This document shows positions 46,408-56,772 of a DNA stretch of 64,000 bases, one piece after another (position 1 is the stretch's first letter; each line of letters opens with the position of its first letter). Below the pieces are notes generated by a model. The model searched no databases, was not told the origin of the DNA, and was given only the letters and a program-made list of their open reading frames with translations. The DNA is taken from the NCBI RefSeq assembly GCF_029892065.1, contig NZ_CP120373.1, positions 558,001-622,000 of the forward strand. Reading direction: 5' to 3'. Both the position numbers and the translations under genes were made by a program. The stretch comes from Sinorhizobium garamanticum. GTDB taxonomy: Bacteria > Pseudomonadota > Alphaproteobacteria > Rhizobiales > Rhizobiaceae.

Positions 46408-46956
46408 TCAGAAGAATTCGATCGAGCTTTCCACCGGCTTCGGCACGGATACGGGGCGCTGGTCCATCTGCATCGCCCGTTGCGCTTCCATCCCCGTCAA
46501 AGCGTATTGGCGGGCACGGCCGGAGGATGGCCAGTATTCCAGCTTGCGGCCGTGCTCCCCGCCTGTGCTCTCGCCGACGATGCGGATGCCTTCGTCCAGC
46601 AGGAACTGGCGTGCAAAGGCGGCATTCTGCTCACCGACATTCGAGAACCTTGCAATCGTCTTGGCGCCACCGAAGATCTTCGCTTCCAATCGGTCGCGAC
46701 GCGCTCCCTGCTTCAGCAGGCCGTTGATCAGGAGTTCCATCAGGTGCACGCCATAGCGCGTGGCATCGCCGCCGGTTGTCGCGGAGCCGGGCAACAGGAA
46801 ATGGTTCATGCCGCCGACACCGATCACGGGATCGCGCAGGCAGGCGGCAACGCAGGACCCGAGAATGGTCGAAAGAACGATATCCGGATCGTTGACGACC
46901 TTGAACTCGCCCTGGATGACGTGTACGCGCCTGCCGGCAGCAGCCGCGGTCATCAT
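46408..46956 (-). CDS. cheD: Chemoreceptor glutamine deamidase CheD
   Basis: Deamidates receptor glutamines and can interact with phosphorylated CheY. The 182 aa protein has the catalytic Cys35 in [10 protein letters not shown] and His52 in GMNHFLLPG, plus [20 protein letters not shown] and [12 protein letters not shown]. The start overlaps the cheY2 stop by 4 bp. Confidence 0.95.
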   Translation of the reverse strand: MMTAAAAGRRVHVIQGEFKVVNDPDIVLSTILGSCVAACLRDPVIGVGGMNHFLLPGSATTGGDATRYGVHLMELLINGLLKQGARRDRLEAKIFGGAKTIARFSNVGEQNAAFARQFLLDEGIRIVGESTGGEHGRKLEYWPSSGRARQYALTGMEAQRAMQMDQRPVSVPKPVESSIEFF

Positions 46957-47342
46957 TTCAGTGCCCCGAACACGGCCTCGATTGCAGCCTTCATCTTTTC
47001 GATCGTGAACGGCTTGGCGAGAACATTGTTGGCACCGAGTGCAGCTGCCTTCTGCACCAGCGCGCGGTCGCCCTGCGCGGTCAGGATGATGAAGGCCGCC
47101 TTCTTCGTCGTCGGGTTCGACCGAACGGCCTGCAACAACCCCAGGCCATCCATCTTCGGCATGTTGAAATCCGAGATAACCAGATGGTGCGGGTTCTGGG
47201 CCATGATCTTCATGCCCTGCTCCCCGTCGCCGGCTGCAGTGATCTGCTTGAAACCAAGCTGCTGCAGGGCGTCGCCGAGCAGCAGGCGGCTCGTGACCTG
47301 ATCGTCGACGATCAGAACTTTTATTTTTTCGGCGATGGACAT
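46953..47342 (-). CDS. cheY2: Chemotaxis response regulator CheY2 (motor-binding)
   Basis: Single-domain receiver. The 129 aa protein has Asp13/14, phospho-acceptor Asp58 in [14 protein letters not shown], Thr88-type switch in FIILTAQGD and Lys in VLAKPF. In S. meliloti CheY2-P is the main output slowing motor rotation. The ATG overlaps the cheB stop (TAATG). Confidence 0.94.
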   Translation of the reverse strand: MSIAEKIKVLIVDDQVTSRLLLGDALQQLGFKQITAAGDGEQGMKIMAQNPHHLVISDFNMPKMDGLGLLQAVRSNPTTKKAAFIILTAQGDRALVQKAAALGANNVLAKPFTIEKMKAAIEAVFGALK

Positions 47343-48394
47343 TATTCGCTTCCTTCTTTTCGGGCTGCTGCGGTCTTCAGGATCTCCTCCCCGATCGATC
47401 CGAGGGGGAGCTGCGTTTCGACAGCACCCAATTCATAGGCAACTCTCGGCATGCCGTAGACGACACAAGTCTTTTCGTTTTGTCCGAAGGTGAGTGCTCC
47501 GGCATGTCGCATCTTAAGGAGGCCGGATGCGCCGTCGCGGCCCATTCCGGTCAGGATGACACCGATCGCATTGCGGCCCGCGAGCTCGGCGACCGAATCG
47601 AACAGCACATCGACCGAAGGGCGATGGCCGTTGACAGGGGCGCGGTCGACGAGGCGGCAGCAAGGCGCGGCGGCATTGGCCACCTGAAGGTGGCGTTCGC
47701 CGCCCGGTGCCAGGTAGATCTTCCCGATCTCAAGACGGGCGCCGTCGGTCGCCTCCTGAACGGACGGCGCGCAAAGGCGATTGAGCCGCTCCGCAAAGCT
47801 CCTGGTGAAAGTGTGCGGCATATGCTGCGTGATCACCGTCGGAGGGCAATTGGCCGGAAACTTCTGCAAGACGGTGATCAGCGCTTCGACGCCGCCGGTC
47901 GAGGCTCCCATGGCGATGATCTTGCGGCCCGCCCGGTATTCGGCATTTGCGTTCGCGGCGGCCGGCACCGCCGCCTTGTTGCCAGTGATGATGTGTTTTC
48001 GCTGGGAGCGGGCGGCCGCCTTCACCTTGTCTGCCAGGTCGCCGAAAGGATTCGGGTCGCCGGGATGCGGCTTGCCGACACAGTCGAACGCACCGATTTC
48101 GAGCGCGGCGATCGACGCTTCCGCGCCCTTGTGCGTCAAGGTCGAGACCATGATGACCGGCATCGGGCGCAGCCGCATGATCTTGTCGAGAAACTCGAGC
48201 CCGTTCATGTTCGGCATCTCGATGTCGAGGGTGACGACGTCGGGGTCAAGCTGCTTGATCGCCTGGCGGGCCTCGATCGCATCGGCCGCTTGACCGACGA
48301 CGGTGACGTCCGGATCTGCATTGAGCACGGCAGTGATCAGGCCGCGCATGGTGGCCGAGTCATCGACAACGAGAACGCGCGCGGGAACACTCAT
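47342..48394 (-). CDS. cheB: Chemotaxis methylesterase CheB
   Basis: Adaptation enzyme that removes methyl groups from receptors. The 350 aa protein has a receiver (Asp11/12, Asp57 in [13 protein letters not shown]) and a C-terminal methylesterase with the catalytic triad motifs [11 protein letters not shown] (~165), [15 protein letters not shown] (~190) and [11 protein letters not shown] (~285). The ATG at 48394 overlaps the cheR stop by 4 bp; the longer frame to 48685 lies inside cheR and is unrelated. Confidence 0.96.
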   Translation of the reverse strand: MSVPARVLVVDDSATMRGLITAVLNADPDVTVVGQAADAIEARQAIKQLDPDVVTLDIEMPNMNGLEFLDKIMRLRPMPVIMVSTLTHKGAEASIAALEIGAFDCVGKPHPGDPNPFGDLADKVKAAARSQRKHIITGNKAAVPAAANANAEYRAGRKIIAMGASTGGVEALITVLQKFPANCPPTVITQHMPHTFTRSFAERLNRLCAPSVQEATDGARLEIGKIYLAPGGERHLQVANAAAPCCRLVDRAPVNGHRPSVDVLFDSVAELAGRNAIGVILTGMGRDGASGLLKMRHAGALTFGQNEKTCVVYGMPRVAYELGAVETQLPLGSIGEEILKTAAARKEGSE

Positions 48395-49299
48395 GCCCGA
48401 ACTCCATGAAACTTGCCGGTATGGCGATAGGTGGTGATGCCGATATTGTCGAACTTCGACTTGGCGTCTCCCGACACGCGCTCCGAATGGCCGATGTAGA
48501 GATATCCGTTGGTGTCCAGCACGCCGGCGAAGCGCGACCAGATCTTCATCTGCGTCGGCTCGTCGAAATAGATAACCACATTGCGGCAGAAGATGACGTC
48601 GAAGGGCCCTTTTACCGGCCATTGCGCCATGAGGTTGAGCTCGTTGAAGGTGATCAGCCGCTTGACGCGATCGTCGATCTGCCACTTGACGCGGCCGCCG
48701 ACATTAACCTCGCTGAACCACTGCTTGCGCATGGCGGGGTCGATCGTTTCCAGCGCCGTGGCGTCGTAGGCACCGGCCCGGGCGAGTGCCAGGATCTTCG
48801 GATCGATATCCGTCGCGAGAATGCGGAAGTCATAGTCCGCCGCGTTCGGCAGCAGCGACAGAACCGTAAGCGCGATCGAATAGGGCTCCTGACCATCCGA
48901 GCACGCAGCCGACCAGATGCGAACACGTCCACCATTCTTCGCGCGGGCGATGAGGTCCGGCAATACGTCCGTCTTCAAGTGTTCGAAGTGGTGGTTTTCG
49001 CGAAAGAAGCGGGTGAAATTCGTCGTCAGGTGCGAGAGCATGTCGCGCCGGGCCGCGGCGCCAGCCGGCGAAGCGACGAGTTGGCAATAGTCGCGAAAAC
49101 CCTTGAGCCCGAGATTGCGGATGTGCTTCGACAGCCGCGAATAGACGAGCGACGCCTTGGATTCGTTCAGATAGATGCCGGCGTCGGCATAGATCATCGC
49201 AGCGATTTCGTTGAGATCACGACGCGTCAGCGGATACTCGCCGCTTGCAAGGCATTCGTCCGGCGACAGTTTCTGTTCGAGAATGGCCTGAGCTCTCAT
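48391..49299 (-). CDS. cheR: Chemotaxis methyltransferase CheR
   Basis: SAM-dependent receptor methyltransferase. The 302 aa protein has the helical N-domain (~20-95) and the SAM site [20 protein letters not shown] (~127-146), with [16 protein letters not shown] (~168) and [17 protein letters not shown] (~240). Ends [18 protein letters not shown]. Start overlaps the cheW stop by 4 bp. Confidence 0.96.
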   Translation of the reverse strand: MRAQAILEQKLSPDECLASGEYPLTRRDLNEIAAMIYADAGIYLNESKASLVYSRLSKHIRNLGLKGFRDYCQLVASPAGAAARRDMLSHLTTNFTRFFRENHHFEHLKTDVLPDLIARAKNGGRVRIWSAACSDGQEPYSIALTVLSLLPNAADYDFRILATDIDPKILALARAGAYDATALETIDPAMRKQWFSEVNVGGRVKWQIDDRVKRLITFNELNLMAQWPVKGPFDVIFCRNVVIYFDEPTQMKIWSRFAGVLDTNGYLYIGHSERVSGDAKSKFDNIGITTYRHTGKFHGVRA

Positions 49300-49763
49300 G
49301 CCGCCTCCCTTTCCTCTTGGGGGAAAACCGCTTCGAGTTCGACCAGGCAGATCATCCGGCCTTCGATCGCCAATACGCCTCGGGCAAAGCTCTTCTCGAA
49401 TTCGGACGAAATGTCCGGCGTCGGCTGGATCTCATCGTCCCTGACGGTCAGGATATCGGACACTGCGTCGACCAGGAGCCCCACCACCTGATTCTTCACC
49501 TGAGCGACGATGATCACGTGCCGAATGGTCGGTTCCGCGGGCTTCATGCCGAGACGCGCGGATAGATCGACGATCGGCAATACTGCGCCGCGCAGATTGA
49601 TCACGCCGAGCACATAGGATGGCGCATGCGGCATCGGCGTTGCCGGCGTCCAGCCGCGTATTTCGCGGACCACCATAATGTTTACGCAGAATTCCTGATC
49701 TCCGACGCGGAAGGCGATGAGCTCCCGTCCGCCAGTCGTCAGATTTTTTGCGGCATAGGTCAT
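49296..49763 (-). CDS. cheW: Chemotaxis coupling protein CheW
   Basis: Adapter linking receptors to CheA. The 155 aa protein is a single CheW/SH3-like domain: ELIAFRVGDQEFCVNIMVVR (~14-33), EIRGWTPATPMPHAPSYVLG (~34-53), VINLRGAVLPIVDLSARLGM. Located 5 nt after the cheA stop. Confidence 0.96.
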   Translation of the reverse strand: MTYAAKNLTTGGRELIAFRVGDQEFCVNIMVVREIRGWTPATPMPHAPSYVLGVINLRGAVLPIVDLSARLGMKPAEPTIRHVIIVAQVKNQVVGLLVDAVSDILTVRDDEIQPTPDISSEFEKSFARGVLAIEGRMICLVELEAVFPQEEREAA

Positions 49764-49768
49764 GAGTA

Positions 49769-52033
49769 TTATCCGGCTGCAGCAAGTGACATTTCAGGTT
49801 TCAGGGTTTGCCCACGCGAGGCAGCGACGATTGCGTCGACATCGAGGATGAGCGCCACGCGGCCGTCGCCAAGGATGGTCGCCGCCGCGATGCCCGGAAC
49901 ATGGGTATAGTTTGCCTCCAGGCTCTTGATCACCACCTGTCGCTGCCCCTGGATTGCATCCACCATCAGGGCGCGCTGGCCGCCGCCTTCGGACTCGACG
50001 AGCAGTGCCACACCGTCGACTGGATTGGCCTGCGTCGCGCGGAAGTTGAGGATACGGCCGACATCGACCAGCGGGCAGAATGAGTTGCGGATCGAGATCA
50101 GGCGCTGGGTGGAGCCGAAGCTATGGATCGCGGAGGCCTCGGGCTGAAGCGTTTCAACGATGGCAGTCAACGGCACGACCAGCGTCTGGTTGGCGACTGT
50201 CACCACCATGCCGTCGAGGACGGCGAGCGTCAGCGGCAGGCTCATCGTGAAGACCGAACCCTGCCCGGGCTTGGACGAGATGTTGATGCGCCCGCCGAGC
50301 GCCTGGATCGAGCGCTTGACGACATCCATGCCGACGCCGCGGCCGGAAATGTCGGAGATCTTGTCGGCGGTCGAGAAGCCCGCATGGAATATCAGGTTGT
50401 CGATTTCCTCGTCCGAGAGGTTGGCGTCGGCAGCGATGAGATCGTTGTCGATCGCCTTCTGGCGCACCTTCTCGCGATTGATGCCCGCGCCGTCGTCGGC
50501 AAGCTCGATGACGATGCGACCCGAGCGGTGCTTGGCCGTCAGGCGCACGGTGCCTTCGGCGCTCTTGCCGGCGGCAAGCCGTTTTTCCGGTGTTTCGAGG
50601 CCGTGGTCGACGGCGTTGCGGATCATATGCGTCAGCGGTTCGGCCAGTTTGTCGATGACCGTCTTGTCCACTTCCGTGTTCTCGCCCTCGGTGACGAGAC
50701 GAACGGACTTGCCGGTCATGTCGGCAATTTCGCGGACGATGCGCGACATGCGCTGGAAGACAGGCTTCACCGGCTGCGCGCGGATCGCCATGACGCTGTC
50801 CTGGATCTCGCGGGTGAGCTGTTGCAGCTCCTCGAGACCCATGTTGATCGATGACGGACCATTCGTGTCGTTCTCGATCACGCTCTGCGATAGCATCGCC
50901 TGATTGATGACGAGTTCGCCGACGAGGTTGATCAGACGATCGACGCGATCGAGGTCCACGCGGATGGTCGGGGTCGCGGCCGAGGCGGCCTGCTGGGCGG
51001 CCGCGCTGGCCGCAGCCGTCGCGTTCCTCGGAGCTTCCGCAGGAGCCCGGGTAGAGGACTGGGCCATCTGCAAGACATTGCTCGCGGTCTCAGCCGCCGA
51101 AACGGCCGCATCGCGGTCGCGGCTGGCAATTTGCTCTTCCTCTTCAGCCGAACCGGCCGGTGCCTCGTCCAGCAGCGAGAGATCGAAGGGAACGGGCTGC
51201 ATCGGCAGCTCCTCGCGCGCATCGACCGCGCAGCCGCCGGCCAAAGCGATGTCGAGGTCGCAGTCCCATTCCGCGAATTCGAACACAGAGCGGATCGCGT
51301 CTTCGCCCTTGTCCGTCTTCAGCGAAATCTTCCAGGAGAAGTAGGCAGCCTCCGGATTCATCCGGTCGAGCGGCGGCATGCCATCCATATCGCAGTGAAT
51401 GCTCATCTCACCGAGCCGCGACAGGTCGCGCAGAAGCAGCGTCGCATCATTGCCCTTGGCATAAAGCTCGGATTTCGGGCTGAAGACGATCTCGTAGCAG
51501 GTCGCCTCGATCAGGGCCGGTTCGTCCGCCTCGAAATCCTCGAAGGAAAAGGCGACGGGCTGAAAGCCTTCCTCATTGACTGGGGTCGCGGCAATGGGCG
51601 CGGGAGCTGCAGCCTTGGGCGCCGGCTCGGCAGCCGACGCCTGCGGCAGCTCGCCATTCGCCAGCGCTTCGAGTTCCTTGATCAGTTGGCGGCTGCGGGC
51701 CTCATCGACGCTGCCGCCGTCGCGGGCAGCATTGGTGAGGTCAGCGAGCACGTCCGCCGACTTCAGCATGACCTTCAGAACGTCCTGATTGGGCTCCAGC
51801 CTGTTGGATCGAACGCAATCGAGCGTCGTCTCGAACACATGCGCGAACGACACGAGATCATCCAGCCCGAACGCGCCGGCGCCCCCCTTGATGGAGTGCA
51901 CCGCTCGAAAGACGGCGTTGACCGTTTCCGGATCACGATCGCCGTCGTTGAGCTTCATGAGACCCGACTCCAGTTCCGCGAGTTGCTCCTCGCATTCCTG
52001 GAAGAAAATCTCTTTGATTTCGTTCATATCCAT
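49769..52033 (-). CDS. cheA: Chemotaxis histidine kinase CheA
   Basis: Kinase that phosphorylates CheY1, CheY2 and CheB. The 754 aa protein has an Hpt domain with phosphorylated His46 in FRAVHSIKGGAGAFG, a long P2 region, an Ala-rich linker (~330-360), the dimerisation domain (LDRVDRLINLVGELVINQAM, ~367-386), the ATPase boxes LTHMIRNAVDHGLE (N) and ADDGAGINREKV (G1) with ISGRGVGMDVVKRS (G2), and a C-terminal CheW-like domain. Start ATG at 52033; the next ATG is two codons on. Confidence 0.96.
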   Translation of the reverse strand: MDMNEIKEIFFQECEEQLAELESGLMKLNDGDRDPETVNAVFRAVHSIKGGAGAFGLDDLVSFAHVFETTLDCVRSNRLEPNQDVLKVMLKSADVLADLTNAARDGGSVDEARSRQLIKELEALANGELPQASAAEPAPKAAAPAPIAATPVNEEGFQPVAFSFEDFEADEPALIEATCYEIVFSPKSELYAKGNDATLLLRDLSRLGEMSIHCDMDGMPPLDRMNPEAAYFSWKISLKTDKGEDAIRSVFEFAEWDCDLDIALAGGCAVDAREELPMQPVPFDLSLLDEAPAGSAEEEEQIASRDRDAAVSAAETASNVLQMAQSSTRAPAEAPRNATAAASAAAQQAASAATPTIRVDLDRVDRLINLVGELVINQAMLSQSVIENDTNGPSSINMGLEELQQLTREIQDSVMAIRAQPVKPVFQRMSRIVREIADMTGKSVRLVTEGENTEVDKTVIDKLAEPLTHMIRNAVDHGLETPEKRLAAGKSAEGTVRLTAKHRSGRIVIELADDGAGINREKVRQKAIDNDLIAADANLSDEEIDNLIFHAGFSTADKISDISGRGVGMDVVKRSIQALGGRINISSKPGQGSVFTMSLPLTLAVLDGMVVTVANQTLVVPLTAIVETLQPEASAIHSFGSTQRLISIRNSFCPLVDVGRILNFRATQANPVDGVALLVESEGGGQRALMVDAIQGQRQVVIKSLEANYTHVPGIAAATILGDGRVALILDVDAIVAASRGQTLKPEMSLAAAG

Positions 52034-52052
52034 TGGAGGCTGTCCTCGGATT

Positions 52053-52418
52053 TCAGGCCGTTACGCGCTCGATCGCATCGATCAGCTTGGTCGGGTCGAA
52101 CGGTTTGACGATCCAGCCGGTGGCACCTGCCTGCCGCGCACGGTTCTTCTTTTCGGCATCACTCTCCGTGGTCAGCACGAGGATCGGCACGGCGCGGTAG
52201 CGGTCGTTCTTGCGCACGCCCTCGATGAAACCGAAGCCGTCGAGACGCGGCATGTTGATGTCGGTGACGATGACGTCCGGATTGGCTTCCTCGAGGACCT
52301 CGAGGCCTTCGACGCCGTCCTCGGCCTGGATCGTTTCGAATCCGGCATTGTTGAGCGTGACGAGAAGCATGTTCCGGATCGTCCGGGAGTCGTCGACAGT
52401 CAGAACTCTCTTCTTCAT
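52053..52418 (-). CDS. cheY1: Chemotaxis response regulator CheY1 (phosphate sink)
   Basis: Single-domain receiver of 121 aa with Asp9/10, phospho-acceptor Asp53 in DVIVTDINMPRLDG, LVLTTES and Lys in WIVKPFDPTKL. In S. meliloti CheY1 accepts phosphate back from CheY2-P through CheA and so ends the signal, replacing CheZ. Lies between cheS and cheA. Confidence 0.94.
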   Translation of the reverse strand: MKKRVLTVDDSRTIRNMLLVTLNNAGFETIQAEDGVEGLEVLEEANPDVIVTDINMPRLDGFGFIEGVRKNDRYRAVPILVLTTESDAEKKNRARQAGATGWIVKPFDPTKLIDAIERVTA

Positions 52419-52421
52419 TTC

Positions 52422-52715
52422 TCAAATCTCCTTTGCCATCAGGGGATCGATGTCCACGCCGATGAGCTGTGTCGTTTTAACGAAGGCGTCCGACACCTTT
52501 GCAAAGGTGAAAGACAGCTGCTGCTCTTCCCAATTTTTTGCGCCGGCGACCAGCACCTGAACGCAGAGCGCTCCGATCCGCTCGACAGCGGAGGCGTCGA
52601 TAGCGACCGCGCTGCCTTTCAGCGCCAGCAGCTTTTCATGCAGCGCCGTCGCCTCATTCAGATCGAGCACAGGAGCGAGCCTGAGCGTCTTCTGAGCGGT
52701 CTTCTTGCTGGCCAT
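52422..52715 (-). CDS. cheS: CheA-CheY1 sink factor CheS
   Basis: Small STAS-like protein that in S. meliloti binds CheA and speeds CheY1 phosphorylation. The 97 aa protein has RLAPVLDLNEATALHEKLLA (~12-31) and AVAIDASAVERIGALCVQVL (~36-55), the STAS pattern. I chose the ATG at 52715 (MASKKTAQKT), which gives the expected length; the frame extends to 52751. Three nt before cheY1. Confidence 0.9.
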   Translation of the reverse strand: MASKKTAQKTLRLAPVLDLNEATALHEKLLALKGSAVAIDASAVERIGALCVQVLVAGAKNWEEQQLSFTFAKVSDAFVKTTQLIGVDIDPLMAKEI

Positions 52716-52753
52716 TCCGGTTTCCTCGCCTGCCTGCTTTAAAATGCCCAAGG

Positions 52754-54379
52754 TTAGTAGCGCCGTCCCACGACATGCCGCTCCGAGACAGCACCCTCGT
52801 CGAACAGAGCGCCCGCGTCGTCGTCGCCGGCCTGCGCCGCCGCGTGCTGCGGTGCGCGCGGGAGTACCGGGCTGCGCGTCGCCGCAGCGCGTGCCGCCTG
52901 ATGCCGTTCGAGACGGAATCTGCGGATCGCCTGCCCGAGTTGCTCGATGATCCCATGAAGGTCGCCCGACGAACTCGCCGCGCTATCCGCCAGCGCCGCG
53001 CTTTGCTGCATCGCTTGCGAGATACCGCCGATTTCGGTGGTGGCGGTACGAAGATCGCTCACCTGATCTTCGGCTTGGCGGGCGATGCCCGAGACGGCCG
53101 CGTTGATGGAAATCACCTGCTCCACGATGCTGCTGATCGCATCCTGGGTCCGGCCGACCATCTCGACGCCGGCCTCGACCTGGGCCTTGGTTCCGGTAAC
53201 AAGCTGCTTGATCTCGCGTGCCGCCTCGCCGGAGCGCTGAGCAAGTGCGCGGACCTCTTGGGCGACCACCGCGAAGCCGCGGCCACTCTCGCCGGCGCGC
53301 GCCGCCTCGATGCCGGCGTTGAGAGCCAGCAGATTGGTCTGGAAGGCAATCTCGTCGATCACGCCGATGATCTGACCGATCTTTTCGGCCGACGCCTCGA
53401 TGTCCGCCATGGCCGAAATCGCCTGACCGGCAATCTCACCGCTCCGCTCGACAGCAATGCGCGTCTCGTTCGCCCTCGCCTCGGTTTCACCGATGCGGGC
53501 CGAACCGGTTTGCATGCGTTCGGTCATGCCGCCGAGCGTCGCCGCCTGACGCGAAAGTGCCTCGGCTTCACCTCCAGCCCTGCCGGAGAATTCAGCCGCG
53601 CGGGCGTGCAGATCCGAGATCATCGCTTCTGCCGCTGCGCTGCGCTCGTCTGCGGATTGCAGGGCCGCCTGAATCTGATCCAGGGACGCATTGAGGCGTG
53701 TGACGATTGGTTGATATGCATCCGAAGCGCCTTCCGGCAGTCGGGCAGCAAGATCACCGTCACCAAGAGCCTGCAGAAAGTTTGCGAAAAGATCGCTGAC
53801 TTCCGTCTCGTCGTCCCGGCGCTGCTCGGCGAGTTGCCGCTGATGCTGCTGCCTGAGCGCGTTGAAACGCAGCGACACCGCGATCTCGGTGTCGACGAAG
53901 GTGGTGCGCACGAGCGCGGCGACGAGATTGCATAGTTCCTTCTTCCGCGCCTTGCCGAAGGGAAGGAGTGAGTTCGGCCACGCATCCTCGATGAGGCCGG
54001 TCAACAGATGCTCCAGCACGACCGCGTGACTTGCGACCTGCCAGCGCGGGTCTAGCCCCATGCGGCCTTCGGTATCGGCCAACACTTTCACGCGCTCCGC
54101 ATAGAGCCCGTCGAAGCGGGCGTCGGTCAGCACATTCCAATGCGACGATTGCAGATCGTGCAGGCGATCGAGCTGACGATCACTATCGAAGTGGCTGGCG
54201 GCGTAGGTCTGGAACCGATGGAAGAGGTCCCGAAGCGCAAGGTCGATGCGTGGCGAAAGGCTCTCGCGATGTTGGCGCAGCAGCGCGCAGCCGTCTTCGT
54301 CGAGCCCGGAAAAGCGCAGGCGCTCAAGCAAGCTGCCTGCTTGGCCCTTTCTTGCCTGTTCTGACGCGTCCTGCCTCAC
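52754..54379 (-). CDS. icpA: Cytosolic globin-coupled chemoreceptor IcpA
   Basis: First gene of the chemotaxis operon and its internal receptor. The 541 aa protein has no transmembrane segment: an N-terminal protoglobin-like domain (~18-160, [40 protein letters not shown]), a HAMP-like/helical linker (~190-235) and a C-terminal MCP signalling domain with the tip [20 protein letters not shown] and [20 protein letters not shown]. The haem proximal histidine expected in HxRIGLxPxW is replaced: the sequence reads [11 protein letters not shown], giving Glu104. No CheR-binding pentapeptide is evident at the C-terminus. Confidence 0.9.
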   Translation of the reverse strand: MRQDASEQARKGQAGSLLERLRFSGLDEDGCALLRQHRESLSPRIDLALRDLFHRFQTYAASHFDSDRQLDRLHDLQSSHWNVLTDARFDGLYAERVKVLADTEGRMGLDPRWQVASHAVVLEHLLTGLIEDAWPNSLLPFGKARKKELCNLVAALVRTTFVDTEIAVSLRFNALRQQHQRQLAEQRRDDETEVSDLFANFLQALGDGDLAARLPEGASDAYQPIVTRLNASLDQIQAALQSADERSAAAEAMISDLHARAAEFSGRAGGEAEALSRQAATLGGMTERMQTGSARIGETEARANETRIAVERSGEIAGQAISAMADIEASAEKIGQIIGVIDEIAFQTNLLALNAGIEAARAGESGRGFAVVAQEVRALAQRSGEAAREIKQLVTGTKAQVEAGVEMVGRTQDAISSIVEQVISINAAVSGIARQAEDQVSDLRTATTEIGGISQAMQQSAALADSAASSSGDLHGIIEQLGQAIRRFRLERHQAARAAATRSPVLPRAPQHAAAQAGDDDAGALFDEGAVSERHVVGRRY

Positions 54380-55056
54380 ACTAATCCCCGGCTACTGCAA
54401 TCGAAACTCGCCTGGGGAGGTCCGGCCAGCCAAACGGCCGTCGGTGGTCACGCCCGATCGATGCGATCAGCGCGCCGCAGCGTCTGCCATCGTCCATCCC
54501 GCAAGTAATTTCGGTGAAGAATAGATACCGGACCGGAACCGGTACGGCGGTGCGGCGTCATGCCTTGAGGAGAACCTGAGACTTTCCCATTCCGACGTGT
54601 GCGACCATGTTTATGGTTAATTCGTTGCTTGAAAGTTAACGCTTCCTGGCCCGTAATCGGAATCGCTAAAATTCGCGGAGAACTTGTAGGCCGTCGCTTT
54701 TGCAATGCAACGGGCGGTATATTCGATCAAAACAACAACAGGTTTTCAATCACAAGAGTTTAGAATTGTGCTTCTACTTGCCATAGCGTATCGAAGCGAA
54801 AGTGGAAAAGGCGCAGACCGCCGGCAGTAACTTTCACACGGGCTGGGCGGCATCATGATGGTGCGCCGACGGGAAATGAACAATGATTGTTCTTGGAATA
54901 GGCGCCGCCATCACTGCAATCCTGACAATGACGGCAATTTCGATCGTCATCAATCTTGAACATAACCGGTCGCTAAACCGGACCGCCGTTTTCTGATCGA
55001 TTTGTTGCAACGCAGCCGCTCTACTTCGCGTTACATCACATTACATTGGGTAGATG
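54380..55056. other. 677 bp region between icpA and rhaK, with a small candidate ORF
   Basis: Separates the minus-strand rhamnose operon end from the minus-strand che operon start, so it should contain the che promoter (near 54380-54650) and the rha operon 3' end. AT-richer from 54590 to 54900. Only the 37-codon plus-strand frame at 54883-54996 looks possibly coding. No transfer RNA or mobile element was seen. Confidence 0.5.
54883..54996 (+). CDS. Candidate small hydrophobic protein (37 aa)
   Basis: ATG at 54883 with GACGGGAAATG upstream (spacing long); 37 residues, one hydrophobic segment (VLGIGAAITAILTMTAISIV, ~3-22) followed by a short polar tail INLEHNRSLNRTAVF. It would be a single-pass membrane microprotein. 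No family recognised and no promoter or conservation evidence available; it may be chance. Confidence 0.3.
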   Translation: MIVLGIGAAITAILTMTAISIVINLEHNRSLNRTAVF

Positions 55057-56445
55057 TTAGGCCTCGGCTACGCGCTTTACGTGCGCCGCAGTGAGCGCGC
55101 GCCATTCCTCAGCATAGTCCGCATAGCCATCCGAGACGCTACACGTGAAGCGCTCCGCTCCGGTGTGGACACGAATGCCGGTCACGAGACAGGCCGCACC
55201 AAGGCTGGTCCCGGTGGCACTGTGACTGTCGGCAAGGATCTCTCTGCCCGTGGCCGCAGCAAGCATCCGCAAATAGGCGGCGTTGGCGGCGAAGGGCCCT
55301 TCGACGACGATCTCTCCCCTTGCTCCGATGAGATCAAGGCATGTCGTCGTCATCAGGGCGAGATGAAAGGAAACGACGGCAAGCCGCTCAGCCGGAGCAA
55401 GCGCTCTTTCGTCGGTCGTCCAGCGCGCGGTGGCCCAAGGGAAAGGGCCGGAGCCGACAGGCACCGACGGCAGCAGCATGTGGCGCGCAGCCAAGACCTT
55501 GCTTTCCACCTCCAGCGAACCGATGGGTGGTTTCTCCCCGACAAGCGTCGAGAAGGCGCGGCCACCCATGAAACGGGCCGAGGGTACCAGATCGCCGAGT
55601 GCGTTGACGTTGATCAGCGTGTCACGTTTCTCGTCGAGATCCACCCTGTCGCCGCCGACCGAGAGGATGACGACCCAGGTTCCGGTCGAGACGACCGAAA
55701 ACGGCGCGCTGCGGGTCAGCAGATGCGGCAGTAGCGAGGCGTTGGAGTCGTGGATCCCGCAATAGACTGGCAGATTTTGCGGCAGGCCCGTTTCATCGGC
55801 CAGCTGTTGCAACAACCCGCCAAGCACGTCGCTCGCCTTGCGAACGGGCGCGAAGAGTTTGCGCCAGCCGAGTGCCTCGACCATCGAGGAAAACGCCGCG
55901 GCTTTGGGATTCCAAAGGTCGGTGTGGCAGCCGAGCGAAGTCAATTCATTCGCTCTTACGCCGGTCAGCCGGTAGGACCAGTACTGCGCATAAGTGAGGA
56001 TCGTCGTGACCTTCGCGAAGTGCTGCGGAAACGTACGCTCCTGCCAGAAGAGCTGCGCACCGACATTCAGGCCCATCGGCAGGCGCGCTGAACCGGTCTC
56101 CGAGAACGGCGCACGAACACGGTCATAGTCCTCCGCGAGCGCGTCCGGCCCGGCGAACTCGTAATCGAGAACGGGCAGGGCGAGATCGCCGGCGTCGTCA
56201 AGCAGCACGGCGGTGGCGCCGTGCGTGGTAACCGATATGGCGTCCACCCTGTGCTCGCGATTAAGTGCAGCGAGGCTATCGAGAATGAAGCGCCAGAGAC
56301 GGTCGATATCGAAGTGCGGGTAAGGACCGCCATTGACCACGCCGTTGCCCGTCTTGCGCACGGCGATTTCCTCGAACCGGTCGAGATCGACCAGCGCGAC
56401 CTTGGCGTTCGTCTTGCCTATGTCGATGACAGCGACCGTCTTCAT
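55057..56445 (-). CDS. rhaK: L-rhamnulose / rhamnose kinase RhaK (FGGY family)
   Basis: Phosphorylates the rhamnose-derived sugar in the rhizobial catabolic route; in R. leguminosarum its activity is also needed for rhamnose transport. The 462 aa FGGY kinase has the phosphate-1 block VAVIDIGKTNAKVALVD (~4-20), THGATAVLLDD (~80), the catalytic region YCGIHDSNASLLPHLL (~233) and STGTWVVILSV (~256). I chose the ATG at 56445; the frame extends to 56538 with Arg/Gly-rich residues. Last gene of the rhaRSTPQUK operon, 2 nt after rhaU. Confidence 0.93.
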   Translation of the reverse strand: MKTVAVIDIGKTNAKVALVDLDRFEEIAVRKTGNGVVNGGPYPHFDIDRLWRFILDSLAALNREHRVDAISVTTHGATAVLLDDAGDLALPVLDYEFAGPDALAEDYDRVRAPFSETGSARLPMGLNVGAQLFWQERTFPQHFAKVTTILTYAQYWSYRLTGVRANELTSLGCHTDLWNPKAAAFSSMVEALGWRKLFAPVRKASDVLGGLLQQLADETGLPQNLPVYCGIHDSNASLLPHLLTRSAPFSVVSTGTWVVILSVGGDRVDLDEKRDTLINVNALGDLVPSARFMGGRAFSTLVGEKPPIGSLEVESKVLAARHMLLPSVPVGSGPFPWATARWTTDERALAPAERLAVVSFHLALMTTTCLDLIGARGEIVVEGPFAANAAYLRMLAAATGREILADSHSATGTSLGAACLVTGIRVHTGAERFTCSVSDGYADYAEEWRALTAAHVKRVAEA

Positions 56446-56447
56446 CG

Positions 56448-56762
56448 TCAGCTCAGATGGAAAACGGTCTTCAGCGGCATGGCCACGGGCTCGTTGTCCG
56501 CATGCGTCTCCATAATATCGGCCATGTAGGCCCACCATTTCCGCATGACCGGGTGCGAGGGAAGCTCCGCCATCCCGTGCGTATCGGTCCGCCAGAGCAC
56601 GCCGAAAAGCAGATTGGTCTCTTCATCGAAATGGATCGAATAGTCGGAAATTCCCGCTTCCTTGAGCAGGACCACCAGTTCGGGCCAGATCGCGTCGTGG
56701 CGCGCCTTGTATTCGGCGGCCATTCCTGGATTGAGCCGCATGCGGAAGGCATACTTTTCCAT
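56448..56762 (-). CDS. rhaU: L-rhamnose mutarotase RhaU
   Basis: Interconverts the anomers of L-rhamnose for the next enzyme. The 104 aa protein matches the family: [40 protein letters not shown] with the active-site His, then [20 protein letters not shown] and [21 protein letters not shown] chose the ATG at 56762, which gives the standard length; the frame runs to 56798. Ten nt after rhaQ. Confidence 0.94.
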   Translation of the reverse strand: MEKYAFRMRLNPGMAAEYKARHDAIWPELVVLLKEAGISDYSIHFDEETNLLFGVLWRTDTHGMAELPSHPVMRKWWAYMADIMETHADNEPVAMPLKTVFHLS

Positions 56763-56772
56763 GGATTGAACC

